Assembly (NCBI RefSeq): GCF_001550135.1
Contig: NZ_LRUE01000012.1
Location: 1-64,000 of the forward strand
Reading direction: 5' to 3'
DNA: 64,000 bases
Origin: Pseudoalteromonas shioyasakiensis
GTDB taxonomy: Bacteria > Pseudomonadota > Gammaproteobacteria > Enterobacterales > Alteromonadaceae
The notes under the pieces are model-generated. The model was not told the origin of the DNA. It saw nothing but the letters and a program-made list of their open reading frames with translations, and made no database searches. Positions 45,383 through 55,174 of the stretch are shown here, in pieces. How positions within the stretch are numbered: position 1 is the first letter of the stretch; every line of letters begins with the position of its first letter. Made by a program: the position numbers and the translations under genes.

Positions 45383-47464
45383 ATGAGTATAGATCTAAGC
45401 CAATTTTTTGAAGTATTCTTCGAAGAAAGCTTCGAAGGACTCGACGCTATGGAGGCTGAGTTATTAAACTTAGTGCCTGGCGAAGAAGACTTAGAGACCA
45501 TAAATACAATTTTTCGCGCTGCGCATTCAATAAAAGGAGGTAGCGGTACCTTTGGCTTTAGTGCTGTTGCAGACTTTACTCATGTTCTCGAAACCCTTTT
45601 AGATCAAATTCGTGAAGGTTCGCGGGATCTTACTGATGAGCATGTAAATTTACTTTTAAAATCAGTTGACTGTTTACGGGCTTTACTCAGAACTTTACAA
45701 GCTGAGCAGCAGCCAGACTTAACTGAAGCTGATGAATTGCGTATTAAATTTGAAGAAATTCTTGGTATGCGTGCTGCAAGTAAAGCACCAGAGCCAACGC
45801 AAGAAGCTGTTAGCGAAAGCAGCTTTAATACCTATCAAATCGATTTCAAACCACATCATCACTTATTTAAAACCGGTAATGAACCACTGTACATGATCAG
45901 TGAGTTGGCTGAGCTAGGTGAGCTTGAAACACAAGCCTTTCAAGATGATGTGCCTGATATCACTAACCTTGCCCCTGAAGACTGTTTCTTATCGTGGCGC
46001 TTTTTCTTAACCACAGACAAAGAGCAAAGCTGCATCGAAGAAATTTTCGAATGGGTTGAAGATGACGCTGATATCACCATCACCCTATGTGGTGGTTTGT
46101 TTGGTGATGAAGAGGTTGCCGCTGTTGAAACTGTTGCTGAAGAAACTGCGCCAGCAAAAGAGGCTGAGCCTGCAGAAGTTAAACCAGCTACTGATTCTAA
46201 AAAGCCAGCGCCAGTTAAAGCAACCACAGCCAATGCAGAATCAACCTCAATCAGGGTTGGTATCGACAAAGTTGATTCATTGATCAACATGGTGGGTGAA
46301 TTAGTGATTACCCAAGCGATGTTAAGTCAATTGGGTGAGCAAGAGATCACTGAAGCAACTATAGCCTCATTACAAGAGGGCTTAGCACAACTGGCACATA
46401 ATACCCGTGACTTACAAGAAAATGTCATGCGTATTCGCATGTTGCCAATAAGCTTTGTGTTTAGTCGCTTTCCTCGCTTAGTGCGCGATATCTCGCAAAA
46501 GCTTGATAAACAAGTCGAGCTTAAATTACTTGGTGAACAAACCGAACTAGATAAAACCGTGATGGAGAAGCTTTCTGATCCTATGGTGCATCTAGTGAGA
46601 AATTCCTTAGATCATGGTTTAGAAACCGTTGATAAACGCGTTGCAGCGGGAAAAGACCCTGTTGGTACTGTAACGCTCAATGCGTTTCATCAAGGTGGCA
46701 ATATCGTTATCGAAATTATGGACGATGGTCAGGGCCTGAACACCACTAAAATTCGTGAAAAGGCGATTAAAAACGGCCTAATTTCAGAAACTGATGAGTT
46801 GTCTGATAACGAAATCAACGAGCTTATTTTCTTACCAGGATTTTCTACAGCCGATCAAGTCAGCGACTTATCAGGTCGTGGCGTTGGTATGGATGTAGTA
46901 AGGCGCAATATCGAAGCACTTAGCGGCTCTGTTGAAGTGGCTTCTGCACCAGGCGTGGGGTCGACATTTACAATTCGCTTACCGCTAACGTTGGCTATTT
47001 TAGATGGGCAGTTAGTCCGAATTGCTGAGCATACTTACATCATCCCGCTGATTTCGATAATTGAGTCATTGCAAATCGATATTAGTAAAGTGAGTCGGGT
47101 AGGCAAAGACTTAGATGTGCTGCGCTTACGTGACGAATATATTCCAATCTTAAGGCTTTATAATATTTTCAATCATAAAGGGGCGATTGAAACGCTTGAT
47201 AAAACCCTGTTGGTTGTCGTTGAGAGTGACAACCAAAAAGTAGGTTTATTAGTTGATGACTTATTGTCGCAACAGCAAGTGGTAATCAAAAGCTTAGAGG
47301 CCAATTATCAAAAAGTTGATGGTGTCTCGGGGGCGACAATTCTAGGGGATGGTCGTGTTTCTTTGATTGTTGATATTAGTGGTTTGATTAAATTATCTGG
47401 GCTTAGAAAGCCTGGGAGCCAAGAATTGATTATTGAATCAAAAGCGAATTTGGAGGCGTCATGA
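45383..47464 (+). CDS. cheA: Chemotaxis histidine kinase CheA
   Basis: A 693-residue kinase. P1 Hpt domain (1-110) with phospho-acceptor His48 in FRAAHSIKGGSGTFGF. The second domain (about 150-240, FKPHHHLFKTGNEPLYMI, APEDCFLSWRFFLTT) looks like the P2/CheY-binding region. A Pro/Ala/Glu-rich linker (about 245-285) precedes P3 dimerisation (IRVGIDKVDSLINMVGELVITQAML), P4 ATPase (HLVRNSLDHGLE, IEIMDDGQGLN, GRGVGMDVV) and the P5 CheW-like regulatory domain (about 550-685). It overlaps cheW by four bases (ATGA-type). The full set of domains indicates an active kinase. Confidence 0.97.
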   Translation: MSIDLSQFFEVFFEESFEGLDAMEAELLNLVPGEEDLETINTIFRAAHSIKGGSGTFGFSAVADFTHVLETLLDQIREGSRDLTDEHVNLLLKSVDCLRALLRTLQAEQQPDLTEADELRIKFEEILGMRAASKAPEPTQEAVSESSFNTYQIDFKPHHHLFKTGNEPLYMISELAELGELETQAFQDDVPDITNLAPEDCFLSWRFFLTTDKEQSCIEEIFEWVEDDADITITLCGGLFGDEEVAAVETVAEETAPAKEAEPAEVKPATDSKKPAPVKATTANAESTSIRVGIDKVDSLINMVGELVITQAMLSQLGEQEITEATIASLQEGLAQLAHNTRDLQENVMRIRMLPISFVFSRFPRLVRDISQKLDKQVELKLLGEQTELDKTVMEKLSDPMVHLVRNSLDHGLETVDKRVAAGKDPVGTVTLNAFHQGGNIVIEIMDDGQGLNTTKIREKAIKNGLISETDELSDNEINELIFLPGFSTADQVSDLSGRGVGMDVVRRNIEALSGSVEVASAPGVGSTFTIRLPLTLAILDGQLVRIAEHTYIIPLISIIESLQIDISKVSRVGKDLDVLRLRDEYIPILRLYNIFNHKGAIETLDKTLLVVVESDNQKVGLLVDDLLSQQQVVIKSLEANYQKVDGVSGATILGDGRVSLIVDISGLIKLSGLRKPGSQELIIESKANLEAS

Positions 47465-47946
47465 TTGCACAGCACGACGACCTGCATAACAAACTAAACC
47501 TTGAACAAGATCAAGATGTAAAACAGTTTTTAACCTTCTTCATGGCTGAAGAAGAGTATGGTGTTGATATTTTAACGGTGCAAGAAATTCGCAGTTGGGA
47601 AGAAATTACGGTGATCCCTAATTCACCGGATTTCGTCAAAGGGGTTATCAACCTGCGCGGCACCATAGTGCCGATTATTGATTTAAGGCTACGTTTTGGT
47701 ATTTCAGCCATTGAATACGGACCGTTAACCGTTGTAATTGTTCTAAAAGTACAGCTTGAAAATACATGTAAAATTATGGGCATCGCCGTTGATGCCGTCT
47801 CGGATGTCTATAGCATTGCTGAGCATGAAGCGAAGGCAGTGCCACATTTGTCTGACTCAGACAACGCGAAATTTGTTGCGGGTTTAGTCAATGTGGGTGA
47901 GAAAATGGTCGCATTACTTGACCTACAAAAAACAATGGACATTTAA
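47461..47946 (+). CDS. cheW: Chemotaxis coupling protein CheW
   Basis: A 161-residue SH3-like coupling protein linking receptors to CheA. The elements FLTFFMAEEEYGVDILTVQEIRSWEEITVIPNSPDFVKGVINLRGTIVPIIDLRLRFG and MGIAVDAVSDVYSI are canonical. Start overlaps the cheA stop. It is followed by the receptor gene 20 bases downstream. Confidence 0.96.
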   Translation: MIAQHDDLHNKLNLEQDQDVKQFLTFFMAEEEYGVDILTVQEIRSWEEITVIPNSPDFVKGVINLRGTIVPIIDLRLRFGISAIEYGPLTVVIVLKVQLENTCKIMGIAVDAVSDVYSIAEHEAKAVPHLSDSDNAKFVAGLVNVGEKMVALLDLQKTMDI

Positions 47947-47966
47947 CTGGGTAGATTAACAAGAAG

Positions 47967-50303
47967 GTGAAGGGTATGGGATGGTTTAGCAGTCCTAAAA
48001 ATGTTGAGTCGGAAAATGATTTAGTTATTGCGGCACTTAGAAAGTCGCAAGCGATGATTGAGTTTCAACCGTCGGGGCAGATCATAACTGCCAATGCTAA
48101 TTTCTTAAACACCATGGGTTACCGACTCGAAGAAATCCAAGGGCAACACCACTCTATGTTTGTTGCTGAAAAAGAGTCGCAAAGCCCTGAGTATCAACAG
48201 TTTTGGCAGCGATTACGCAGCGGTGAGTTCTTCACTGATGAATTTAAGCGTGTCGGTAAAAATGGCAAACAAGTTTGGATCCAAGGTACCTATAACCCAA
48301 TTATTGATAGCAATGGTAATGTCACTAAAGTTATCAAATTTGCTACAGACATCACACCGCAAAAAGAGCTTGAACGTCAGTCAAAACGTGATGCTGATTT
48401 ATCAAATGCGCTGCGTGTATGCCAAGCTAATGTGATGATTGCCGATAACGATTTAAAAATTATCTTTGTTAATGAGCAAGTAAAGCAAATGCTGCAAGCT
48501 CGCGAATCAACTTTACAAACAGTGCTACCTAGCTTCTCTGTGGCGAATTTAGTGGGTACGTGTGTTGATGATTTTCATAAACAACCATCACATCAACGTG
48601 AATTACTAAAAACATTATCTGAACCATACAAAACCACATTGCGTTTGGCGGGGCTTATTTTTAGCTTGATTGCGACTCCTTGGGTGAGCGCTTCGGGTAA
48701 GCGTTTAGGTACTATTGTTGAGTGGCAAGATATTACTGATAGCGTAAATAAAGCGGATGCTGAAAAGCGTGCAGCAGAAGAAAACTTGCGAGTACGCCGA
48801 GCACTTGATCGCGTGGCAACTAACACCATGATTGCTGATTCTGGTAACAACATTATTTACATGAACGAAGCCGTTCTGAACATGATGAAAATTGCTGAAA
48901 GTGATTTACGTAAAGATTTACCTAACTTCAACAGTAATAATTTAATTGGTCAAAATATTGATGTGTTCCATAAGAATCCAGCACATCAACGTAACATGCT
49001 TGCTAAGTTAAGTGATACGTACAGTACTGAAATTCAAGTCGGCGGCCGTACTTTTGGTTTGGTTGCAAACCCTATTTTTACCCCAGACAACGAGCGTATT
49101 GGTACGGTTGTGGAGTGGGAAGATAGAACAGCTGAAGTCGCTATTGAAAAAGAAATTGCCGGCCTTGTTGCTGCAGCGGGTAGTGGTGACTTAGAAGCCC
49201 GTGTAGAAGAAGCGGGTAAACAAGGTTTCTTCTTACGTCTAGCGCAGGGCTTAAATAGCCTAGTTAGTATTGTTGATGATGCAGTAAAAGACACAGGCAA
49301 TATGCTGGATGCTATGGCGAACGGTGACTTATCAAAACGTATTGAGCAAGACTACCAAGGCTCGTTCGATAAGTTAAAACGTGATGCAAATGCCACGGCT
49401 GATAAGCTTACTGAAGTGATTAATCGCATTAATACTTCGGCAACGCTGGTTGCCAGTGGTGCAGAAGAAATCTCACAAGGTAATGCTGATTTAAGTCAAC
49501 GTACTGAAGAGCAGGCTTCATCACTTGAAGAAACAGCATCAAGCATGGAAGAGATGACCAGTACGGTTCGTCAAAATGCTGATAATGCTAAAGAAGTGAA
49601 TGAACTTGCTGAAGAAACACGTACTAAAGCACAAAAAGGTGGCGAAGTTGTAAATCGCGCTGTAACCAGTATGTCGGCAATTAATGAATCAAGTAAGAAG
49701 ATTGCAGACATTATCAGTGTCATTGATGAAATTGCTTTCCAAACAAATCTACTTGCGCTTAATGCCGCTGTCGAAGCAGCACGTGCAGGTGAACAAGGCC
49801 GTGGTTTCGCGGTTGTTGCTGGTGAGGTCCGTAACTTAGCGCAACGTTCAGCAGCTGCAGCAAAAGAAATCAAAGAATTGATCCGAGACAGTGTTGGAAA
49901 AGTTGAAGATGGTACATTACTGGTTAATGAATCGGGTTCAACATTACAAGAAATTGTTACTGCAGTACAAAGAGTTACTGCAATGATTTCTGATATTGCC
50001 CAAGCTTCTGAAGAGCAAAGCTCTGGTATTGAGCAGGTCAATAAAGCCATTGCCCAAATGGATGAAATGACCCAGCAAAATGCAGCATTAGTTGAAGAAG
50101 CCTCTGCCGCGGGTGAATCAATGGCAGAGCAAGCGAATGATATGCGCCGCTTGTTAAACTTCTTCTCGTTATCGAATAACGAGATGGATATTACAAGCCG
50201 TGCAAGTTCAGCGCCTGCAGCTAAACAGCCAAGCTCACCAGTACGTTCGGCACCTAAAGGTAATAACTTTGTTGACCCTAGTGATGAGTGGGAAGAGTTT
50301 TAA
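47967..50303 (+). CDS. Soluble methyl-accepting chemotaxis protein with three PAS-type domains
   Basis: A 778-residue receptor with no membrane segment. PAS 1 (about 28-135, [19 protein letters not shown] through [10 protein letters not shown]) is followed by two similar PAS-like modules (about 145-255 and 270-375) sharing the pattern NxMIAD...VNE...DxFHKxPxHQR...GTxVEWxD. HAMP-like linker (about 385-470) and the long coiled signalling domain (480-745) with tip [44 protein letters not shown] follow. It ends in EWEEF, a fit to the CheR/CheB-tethering xWxxF pentapeptide. It is probably a cytoplasmic sensor of redox, gas or a small ligand; the cofactor is unknown. Confidence 0.93.
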   Translation: MKGMGWFSSPKNVESENDLVIAALRKSQAMIEFQPSGQIITANANFLNTMGYRLEEIQGQHHSMFVAEKESQSPEYQQFWQRLRSGEFFTDEFKRVGKNGKQVWIQGTYNPIIDSNGNVTKVIKFATDITPQKELERQSKRDADLSNALRVCQANVMIADNDLKIIFVNEQVKQMLQARESTLQTVLPSFSVANLVGTCVDDFHKQPSHQRELLKTLSEPYKTTLRLAGLIFSLIATPWVSASGKRLGTIVEWQDITDSVNKADAEKRAAEENLRVRRALDRVATNTMIADSGNNIIYMNEAVLNMMKIAESDLRKDLPNFNSNNLIGQNIDVFHKNPAHQRNMLAKLSDTYSTEIQVGGRTFGLVANPIFTPDNERIGTVVEWEDRTAEVAIEKEIAGLVAAAGSGDLEARVEEAGKQGFFLRLAQGLNSLVSIVDDAVKDTGNMLDAMANGDLSKRIEQDYQGSFDKLKRDANATADKLTEVINRINTSATLVASGAEEISQGNADLSQRTEEQASSLEETASSMEEMTSTVRQNADNAKEVNELAEETRTKAQKGGEVVNRAVTSMSAINESSKKIADIISVIDEIAFQTNLLALNAAVEAARAGEQGRGFAVVAGEVRNLAQRSAAAAKEIKELIRDSVGKVEDGTLLVNESGSTLQEIVTAVQRVTAMISDIAQASEEQSSGIEQVNKAIAQMDEMTQQNAALVEEASAAGESMAEQANDMRRLLNFFSLSNNEMDITSRASSAPAAKQPSSPVRSAPKGNNFVDPSDEWEEF

Positions 50304-50314
50304 AACTCTTCCCA
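50289..50314. other. 26-bp perfect palindrome spanning receptor stop codon
   Basis: TGGGAAGAGTTTT and its exact inverse complement form a 26-base palindrome that encodes the last four residues (WEEF) and stop of the receptor. It is followed by AATTAAATTC, not a long U-run. The physical hairpin could act as a processing or partial termination signal between the receptor and cheR. Confidence 0.8.
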
Positions 50315-50368
50315 ATTAAATTCTAACTAGTTAATTGCATCTAATGTTACAGCTGCAGGGTCAAGCAC

Positions 50369-51187
50369 ATGAAAGAGTTTTTACTAACGGATAGTGACTT
50401 TAAAGCTATTTCGTCACAAGTGTACGATGCTTGCGGCATTGTTTTAGCTGAGCATAAGCGCGAGATGGTTTACTCGCGCTTAGCAAGGCGTATTCGCCAA
50501 CATAAGCTTAAGAACTTTAAAGAATATTTAGACTTTCTTGAAGAGAATAAAGAACAAGAGTTTAGTGAGTTTATTAATGCCATAACTACTAATCTGACTT
50601 CTTTCTTTCGTGAGCCACATCACTTTAGTTATCTAAAAAATACCATAGTCCCCAAACTGCTGATTAGTAATGCTAAACAAAAGCGTGTAAGGGTGTGGTC
50701 TGCTGGCTGCTCGACCGGCGAAGAGCCTTATACCATTGCTATGACCTTAAGCGGTTTATTCCCATCTGATTGGGATGTGAAAATTCTAGCTACTGACTTA
50801 GACTCAAATGTGCTCGCTAAAGCACAGGCTGGCACCTATACCGCTGCCAATGTGAATGGTTTAGACAAAAGCCAACTTAAGCGCTGGTTTCTAAAAAGCC
50901 ATGACGGTCAGTTATATAAAGTAAAACCTGAACTACAAAAGAATATTTTTTTTAAACGTCTAAACTTATTACAGAGCTGGCCTATGAAAGGGCCGTTTGA
51001 TGTTATTTTTTGTCGCAATGTAGTTATCTACTTCGATAAGCCGACGAAAGATACTCTATTTAAACGTTATTACGATTTGTTGACCGATTCAGGTCATTTA
51101 TTCTTGGGGCATTCCGAAACACTGGGTAAGGACCACAAAGAGTTTAAGAATTTAGGCCAAACTATCTATCAAAAAGGTGGTCTATGA
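50369..51187 (+). CDS. cheR: Chemotaxis methyltransferase CheR
   Basis: A 272-residue SAM-dependent enzyme that methylates receptor glutamates. The N-terminal helical domain (about 1-80, YSRLARRIRQHKLKNFKEYLDFL) precedes the catalytic domain: TTNLTSFFREPHHF, SAM motif VRVWSAGCSTGEEPYTIAM, DLDSNVLAKAQAGTY and the IFCRNVVIYFDKPTK active region, with LGHSETL near the end. The upstream receptor carries the matching tethering pentapeptide. It overlaps cheD by four bases. Confidence 0.96.
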   Translation: MKEFLLTDSDFKAISSQVYDACGIVLAEHKREMVYSRLARRIRQHKLKNFKEYLDFLEENKEQEFSEFINAITTNLTSFFREPHHFSYLKNTIVPKLLISNAKQKRVRVWSAGCSTGEEPYTIAMTLSGLFPSDWDVKILATDLDSNVLAKAQAGTYTAANVNGLDKSQLKRWFLKSHDGQLYKVKPELQKNIFFKRLNLLQSWPMKGPFDVIFCRNVVIYFDKPTKDTLFKRYYDLLTDSGHLFLGHSETLGKDHKEFKNLGQTIYQKGGL

Positions 51188-51801
51188 GTAGTCATTTTAA
51201 ACCTGTATTGTCTGGTTTTGAGCACGTTAAACGGTTTTGGGATGGCAAGCGCCATAAAGTGGTTGCTAAAGTATTACCAGGCGAATTTTATGTGTCTAAG
51301 TCTGATGAGTTGATCACAACTGTGTTAGGGTCGTGTATTGCTGCATGTATTTACGATGAAGGCTTAGGTATTGGTGGTATGAATCATTTTATGCTGCCAG
51401 CAGAAAAAGGTGTTGATCCGAGTAACGCACATAGCCTTAATTGCCGTTATGGTAACTGGGCAATGGAATACTTGATCAATGAAATCCTAAAAAATGGTGC
51501 TTCTAGACGCAACCTCAAAGTAAAGCTGTTTGGCGGCGGGAAAATAATCCGCTCAATGACAGATATTGGTGTTGGTAACATTCGTTTTGCAAATGCCTAT
51601 GTACTTGAGGAAGGTTTAGATTTAGTATCCCATGATGTTGGCGGGCCTTGGCCACGTAAGGTGATGTTTGATCCACAAACAGGCAAGGCGCAGGTTAAGA
51701 AAATGCGTGAATTGCATTCTGATAAGCTTGAAAAACGTGAAATTAAATACTTACACGATATTGAGCAGCAAGATGCAGAAACGGATATTGAATTATTTTA
51801 G
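51184..51801 (+). CDS. cheD: Chemoreceptor glutamine deamidase CheD
   Basis: A 205-residue enzyme that deamidates receptor glutamines to glutamate. The catalytic Cys-His-Thr region is TVLGSCIAACIYDEGLGIGGMNHFMLP, followed by RYGNWAMEYLINEILKNGA, KLFGGGKII and DVGGPWPRKVMFDPQTGKAQVKKM. The N-terminal extension of about 45 residues is longer than in minimal CheD. Co-occurrence with CheR and CheB gives full receptor modification. Confidence 0.95.
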   Translation: MSSHFKPVLSGFEHVKRFWDGKRHKVVAKVLPGEFYVSKSDELITTVLGSCIAACIYDEGLGIGGMNHFMLPAEKGVDPSNAHSLNCRYGNWAMEYLINEILKNGASRRNLKVKLFGGGKIIRSMTDIGVGNIRFANAYVLEEGLDLVSHDVGGPWPRKVMFDPQTGKAQVKKMRELHSDKLEKREIKYLHDIEQQDAETDIELF

Positions 51802-51809
51802 GAGAGCAA

Positions 51810-52844
51810 ATGATCAAAGTACTCATAGTTGATGATTCTGCTTTGATCCGTGGTTTACTCAAGGAAGTTCTCGAGCAAGCGCAAGACATTCAGGTCGTTG
51901 GTGCGGCAGAAGACCCTTATCAAGCCCGAGATTTAATTAAGCGGCTTAATCCCGATGTCTTAACGCTTGATATCGAAATGCCGAAAATGGATGGGTTAAG
52001 TTTTTTAAAAAACTTGATGCGCCTTCGTCCTATGCCAGTTGTGATGATTTCTACACTGACTCAAAAAGGCTCACCAATCACACTGGAAGCCCTCGAAATT
52101 GGTGCTGTTGACTTTATTGCTAAGCCAACTATCAATGTCACTGAAAATCTTCAGCGTTATGCCCATTTATTACATCAAAAAGTGCGTACTGCAGCTGGCG
52201 CTAGAGTGCGAGCTTTTAAAGAAACAAAAGTTGAAGACGACAGCTCTTTAACAGCATTGCAATTTAAGGCAAACAGCGTGCTTGCAATTGGCGCTTCAAC
52301 AGGCGGCACAGAAGCAATTAAAGAAGTGCTCGTGCGTATGCCAGAAAGCTGCCCACCGATTGTTATTACACAACATATCCCTCCAGTATTTAGTACCTCG
52401 TTTGCAATGCGCATGGATAGAACGTGTAAAATCAACGTTAAAGAAGCTGAGCATGGCGATAAGCTACAACCAGGCTGGGCGTATATTGCACCGGGCGATC
52501 AGCATTTGAGTGTAGTAAAAAAAGCCGGAGGTCTGTTTTGTCAGCTTGATTCAAGTGAGCTGGTTAATCGCCATCGTCCAGCGGTTGATGTGCTATTTAA
52601 CTCCTTAGTCGTGGCTTGCCCTAAAGCGACGGTAGCTGCGTTATTGACAGGTATGGGCAGCGATGGCGCCAAAGGCATGCTTGCATTAAATCAAGCTGGG
52701 GCTTACACCATAGCACAGGATGAATTGTCGTCAGTGGTATGGGGCATGCCTAAAGCCGCAGTCGAACTCAATGCGGCTAATGAAGTGGTTCGCCTTGATA
52801 AGGTTGCAGCGCAAATGCTAAAACAAGCTGCTAAGGTACAATAA
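51810..52844 (+). CDS. cheB: Chemotaxis methylesterase CheB
   Basis: A 344-residue response regulator-esterase. The receiver domain (1-120) has Asp9-Asp10 (VDDSALIRGL), phospho-Asp54 (LDIEMPKMDG) and Lys105 (FIAKPT). The esterase domain (about 155-340) has catalytic Ser163 in AIGASTGGTEAI, His189 in ITQHIPPVFS and Asp near 283 in TGMGSDGAKGM. It removes receptor methyl groups and closes the adaptation loop. Last gene of the operon; the convergent deacetylase gene overlaps its end by 14 bases. Confidence 0.97.
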   Translation: MIKVLIVDDSALIRGLLKEVLEQAQDIQVVGAAEDPYQARDLIKRLNPDVLTLDIEMPKMDGLSFLKNLMRLRPMPVVMISTLTQKGSPITLEALEIGAVDFIAKPTINVTENLQRYAHLLHQKVRTAAGARVRAFKETKVEDDSSLTALQFKANSVLAIGASTGGTEAIKEVLVRMPESCPPIVITQHIPPVFSTSFAMRMDRTCKINVKEAEHGDKLQPGWAYIAPGDQHLSVVKKAGGLFCQLDSSELVNRHRPAVDVLFNSLVVACPKATVAALLTGMGSDGAKGMLALNQAGAYTIAQDELSSVVWGMPKAAVELNAANEVVRLDKVAAQMLKQAAKVQ

Positions 52845-53862
52845 CCCAAGGTTGAGAGAACCAGTAGTAACTGCCTTTTTTCGCGATAGAAGGGGCTGTG
52901 CAGTTAAAGCGAGAGCGGCCTTTTTTCAGTTTTTCAGGTGAGGTGATCTTCACCGTATCTTTACTAAGCCAGGTTAAATCAGCTTGACCAATACCTGATA
53001 CATAACAAGCAAACTGGCTTTTATGAAAGTCCTGCATATCAAATTGAATGCTTAAACTTGGCGGGTTTTCGTCCGTCACGCTATCTGAATAGGTGAGCTG
53101 TTTGATTGTGAATGCTTGAGAGTCTAGTTTAGTGGCAAGCGTATCAAGCTTTGAATAAAAGCCCGATGCCGGAAAGCGTGGTAACCGGGTAAAGTCAGAA
53201 TGGATACCTACAGCCCCTGAATGCTGACCTATACCAACAAAGCCTAGCGATTTTACTAGTTGTTGCAGTGAATTATTAAACTCGCCATAAGGGTAAGCAA
53301 GGTATTTGTAATCATGGCCAATTTCTTCTTTAATGCGCTGCTGGGCAGATAAAATGTCTTCTTTAGTACGTGCAAGCCATGCTTCTTCAGTCTCGCCTGG
53401 TTGTTTGCGGTGTAAGTAATTATGAATTTGCGTATGGTTGCTAATTAAGGCGCCTTTTTTCGATAGCTCCTTTAACTGCTGCCACGTCATTACATAGCTT
53501 TTGCCTTCATCAATTAGCTCGGGATTTACGAAAATAGTGTACGGATAGTCAAATTTTTCTAAGATGGGCGCAGCTTCTTCATAGTTATTTTTGTAGCCAT
53601 CATCGAAGGTTATTGCGACGGTTTTATCTGTTAGCGGTTGGCCAGCTTGTAACGAGGTAATGAGTTCATCTAGTGGAATAACGTTGAAGTTATTATCTTT
53701 TAAATATTGCATATGTTCAGTGAATGTTTCGTTACTGACGCTGGTTACCGCAGGAAGGCTTTCACTGACGTGGTGATACTGTAGAATGACTGCGCCATGG
53801 GCACGCAAAGATAAACCTAACAGGACTGCAAATACTAAATGAAACATTTTCTTAAACGTCAT
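52831..53862 (-). CDS. Polysaccharide deacetylase family protein, exported
   Basis: A protein of about 343 residues with a signal peptide (FHLVFAVLLGLSLRAHG). The NodB/CE4 domain (about 30-240) has ILQYHHVSES, metal Asp-Asp in VAITFDDGYKNNYEEAAPIL and metal histidines in LISNHTQIHNYLH. YKYLAYPYGEFN and the late FVGIGQHSGAVG complete it. A C-terminal beta domain (about 245-340) is unassigned. The family removes N-acetyl groups from glycans such as PNAG or peptidoglycan. The gene starts inside the 5' end of the divergent MATE gene (24-base overlap), so the two promoters must lie within each other's coding sequence. Confidence 0.85.
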   Translation of the reverse strand: MTFKKMFHLVFAVLLGLSLRAHGAVILQYHHVSESLPAVTSVSNETFTEHMQYLKDNNFNVIPLDELITSLQAGQPLTDKTVAITFDDGYKNNYEEAAPILEKFDYPYTIFVNPELIDEGKSYVMTWQQLKELSKKGALISNHTQIHNYLHRKQPGETEEAWLARTKEDILSAQQRIKEEIGHDYKYLAYPYGEFNNSLQQLVKSLGFVGIGQHSGAVGIHSDFTRLPRFPASGFYSKLDTLATKLDSQAFTIKQLTYSDSVTDENPPSLSIQFDMQDFHKSQFACYVSGIGQADLTWLSKDTVKITSPEKLKKGRSRFNCTAPSIAKKGSYYWFSQPWVIVP

Positions 53863-55173
53863 AAGGCACACCATAAAAGTTTACTGTTATTAGCCGGTCC
53901 GATGATTTTATCAAATATTACCGTGCCAATGTTAGGTTTAGTTGATACTGCTGTAATCGGCCACTTAGGAAGCGCTCACTATTTAGCTGGTATAGCGCTC
54001 GGTTCAGCAGTTATCTCGTTATTATTTTGGCTAGCAGGCTTTTTGCGCATGAGCACCACAGGGTTAGTTGCGCAGGCTTATGGTAAAAGCGATCACACCT
54101 TACTCGCTGAGCTATTAAAGCGCAGCTTGTTACTAGCAACAGCGGTAGCGCTGTTATTAATAGCGCTGAGTATACCTATTCAATCCTTAATGGCATATTT
54201 ATCAAATGCTAATGAAGCTGTTTTAGAACAAGCAAATAGCTATTTTTCGATTCGTATTTTTAGTGCGCCAGCTGCTTTGTGTAACTTGGTTTTACTTGGT
54301 TGGATGCTAGGTGTTCATTATGGCCGCGGGCCATTCTATTTATTACTTATCACCAATATAACCAATATTGTGCTCGATATTTATTTTGTGGTGTTTCTTG
54401 ATTGGGGTGTGGCTGGAGCTGCGTGGGCATCTTTAATCGCTGATTATATCGCCCTTGCTTTTGCACTGATGTTAGTTGTACAGCTTGCCAAAAAGCAGGG
54501 GGTTAATCTTGCTGTGAAAGCCTGGTTAAGTGTTGCTAAGTTACTTGATTTAGTAAGCTTAAATCGCGATATTTTTATTCGCTCACTAGCACTTCAGCTA
54601 TGTTTTAGCTTTATGACTTTTTATGGCGCACGTATCGGCGAAACAACCTTAGCGGCTAATGCCGTATTGCTAAACTTTTTAATGTTGGTGAGCTTTGCGC
54701 TTGATGGTATTGCTTATGCAAGTGAGGCAAAGGTCGGTAAAGCGAAAGGTGAGCACAGCGCTAAGCAGATTAAGTTATGGGTTAATTTGAGCTTGTTTTG
54801 GGGTGGGTTATTTGCGGTGTTTTATAGCCTTTTATTTTTATTATTTGGCGAGGCAATTATTCGCTTTCTTACCGATGTGCCCGAAGTTATCAGCCTTGCA
54901 ACGGTTTACCTTCCTTGGGTGATTATATTGCCTATCGCGGCGATGGGTTGCTTCTTATTTGATGGTGTATTTGTCGGCTTAACCCGTGCTAAAGACATGC
55001 GTAATACTATGTTATTTAGTGCTCTAGTGGGCTTTTTTGGACTGTTTTGGGTAGTGAGTAGCTGGCAAAATCATGGTTTATGGTTTGCGATGACCAGCTT
55101 TATGCTAATGCGCGGGTTAACGCTGTGGTTTCGCTATCGTAAAATTGTCAATAATCAGCAATTATTAGATTAA
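53839..55173 (+). CDS. dinF: MATE family efflux transporter, DinF-like
   Basis: A 444-residue membrane protein with 12 predicted helices in two similar halves. LLLLAGPMILSNITVPMLGLVDTAVIGHLGSAHYLAGIALG at the N-terminus and WLAGFLRMSTTGLVAQAYG are diagnostic of the DinF branch of MATE exporters, which use Na+ or H+ to expel organic cations. E. coli dinF is LexA-controlled, but no SOS box was seen here. The ATG at 53839 is needed to include the first helix. Five-prime ends overlap the divergent deacetylase gene. Confidence 0.88.
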   Translation: MKHFLKRHKAHHKSLLLLAGPMILSNITVPMLGLVDTAVIGHLGSAHYLAGIALGSAVISLLFWLAGFLRMSTTGLVAQAYGKSDHTLLAELLKRSLLLATAVALLLIALSIPIQSLMAYLSNANEAVLEQANSYFSIRIFSAPAALCNLVLLGWMLGVHYGRGPFYLLLITNITNIVLDIYFVVFLDWGVAGAAWASLIADYIALAFALMLVVQLAKKQGVNLAVKAWLSVAKLLDLVSLNRDIFIRSLALQLCFSFMTFYGARIGETTLAANAVLLNFLMLVSFALDGIAYASEAKVGKAKGEHSAKQIKLWVNLSLFWGGLFAVFYSLLFLLFGEAIIRFLTDVPEVISLATVYLPWVIILPIAAMGCFLFDGVFVGLTRAKDMRNTMLFSALVGFFGLFWVVSSWQNHGLWFAMTSFMLMRGLTLWFRYRKIVNNQQLLD

Positions 55174-55174
55174 A

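Noticed and set aside
49571..50050. Minus-strand open frame of 159 codons
   Set aside because: It is antisense to the receptor's coiled signalling domain; Ser/Ala-rich composition is the usual shadow of Glu/Ala coiled coils.
53700..53860. SOS box controlling dinF
   Set aside because: CTGTAGAATGACTGCG upstream has the left half-site but lacks the CAG right half, so it does not meet the LexA consensus.
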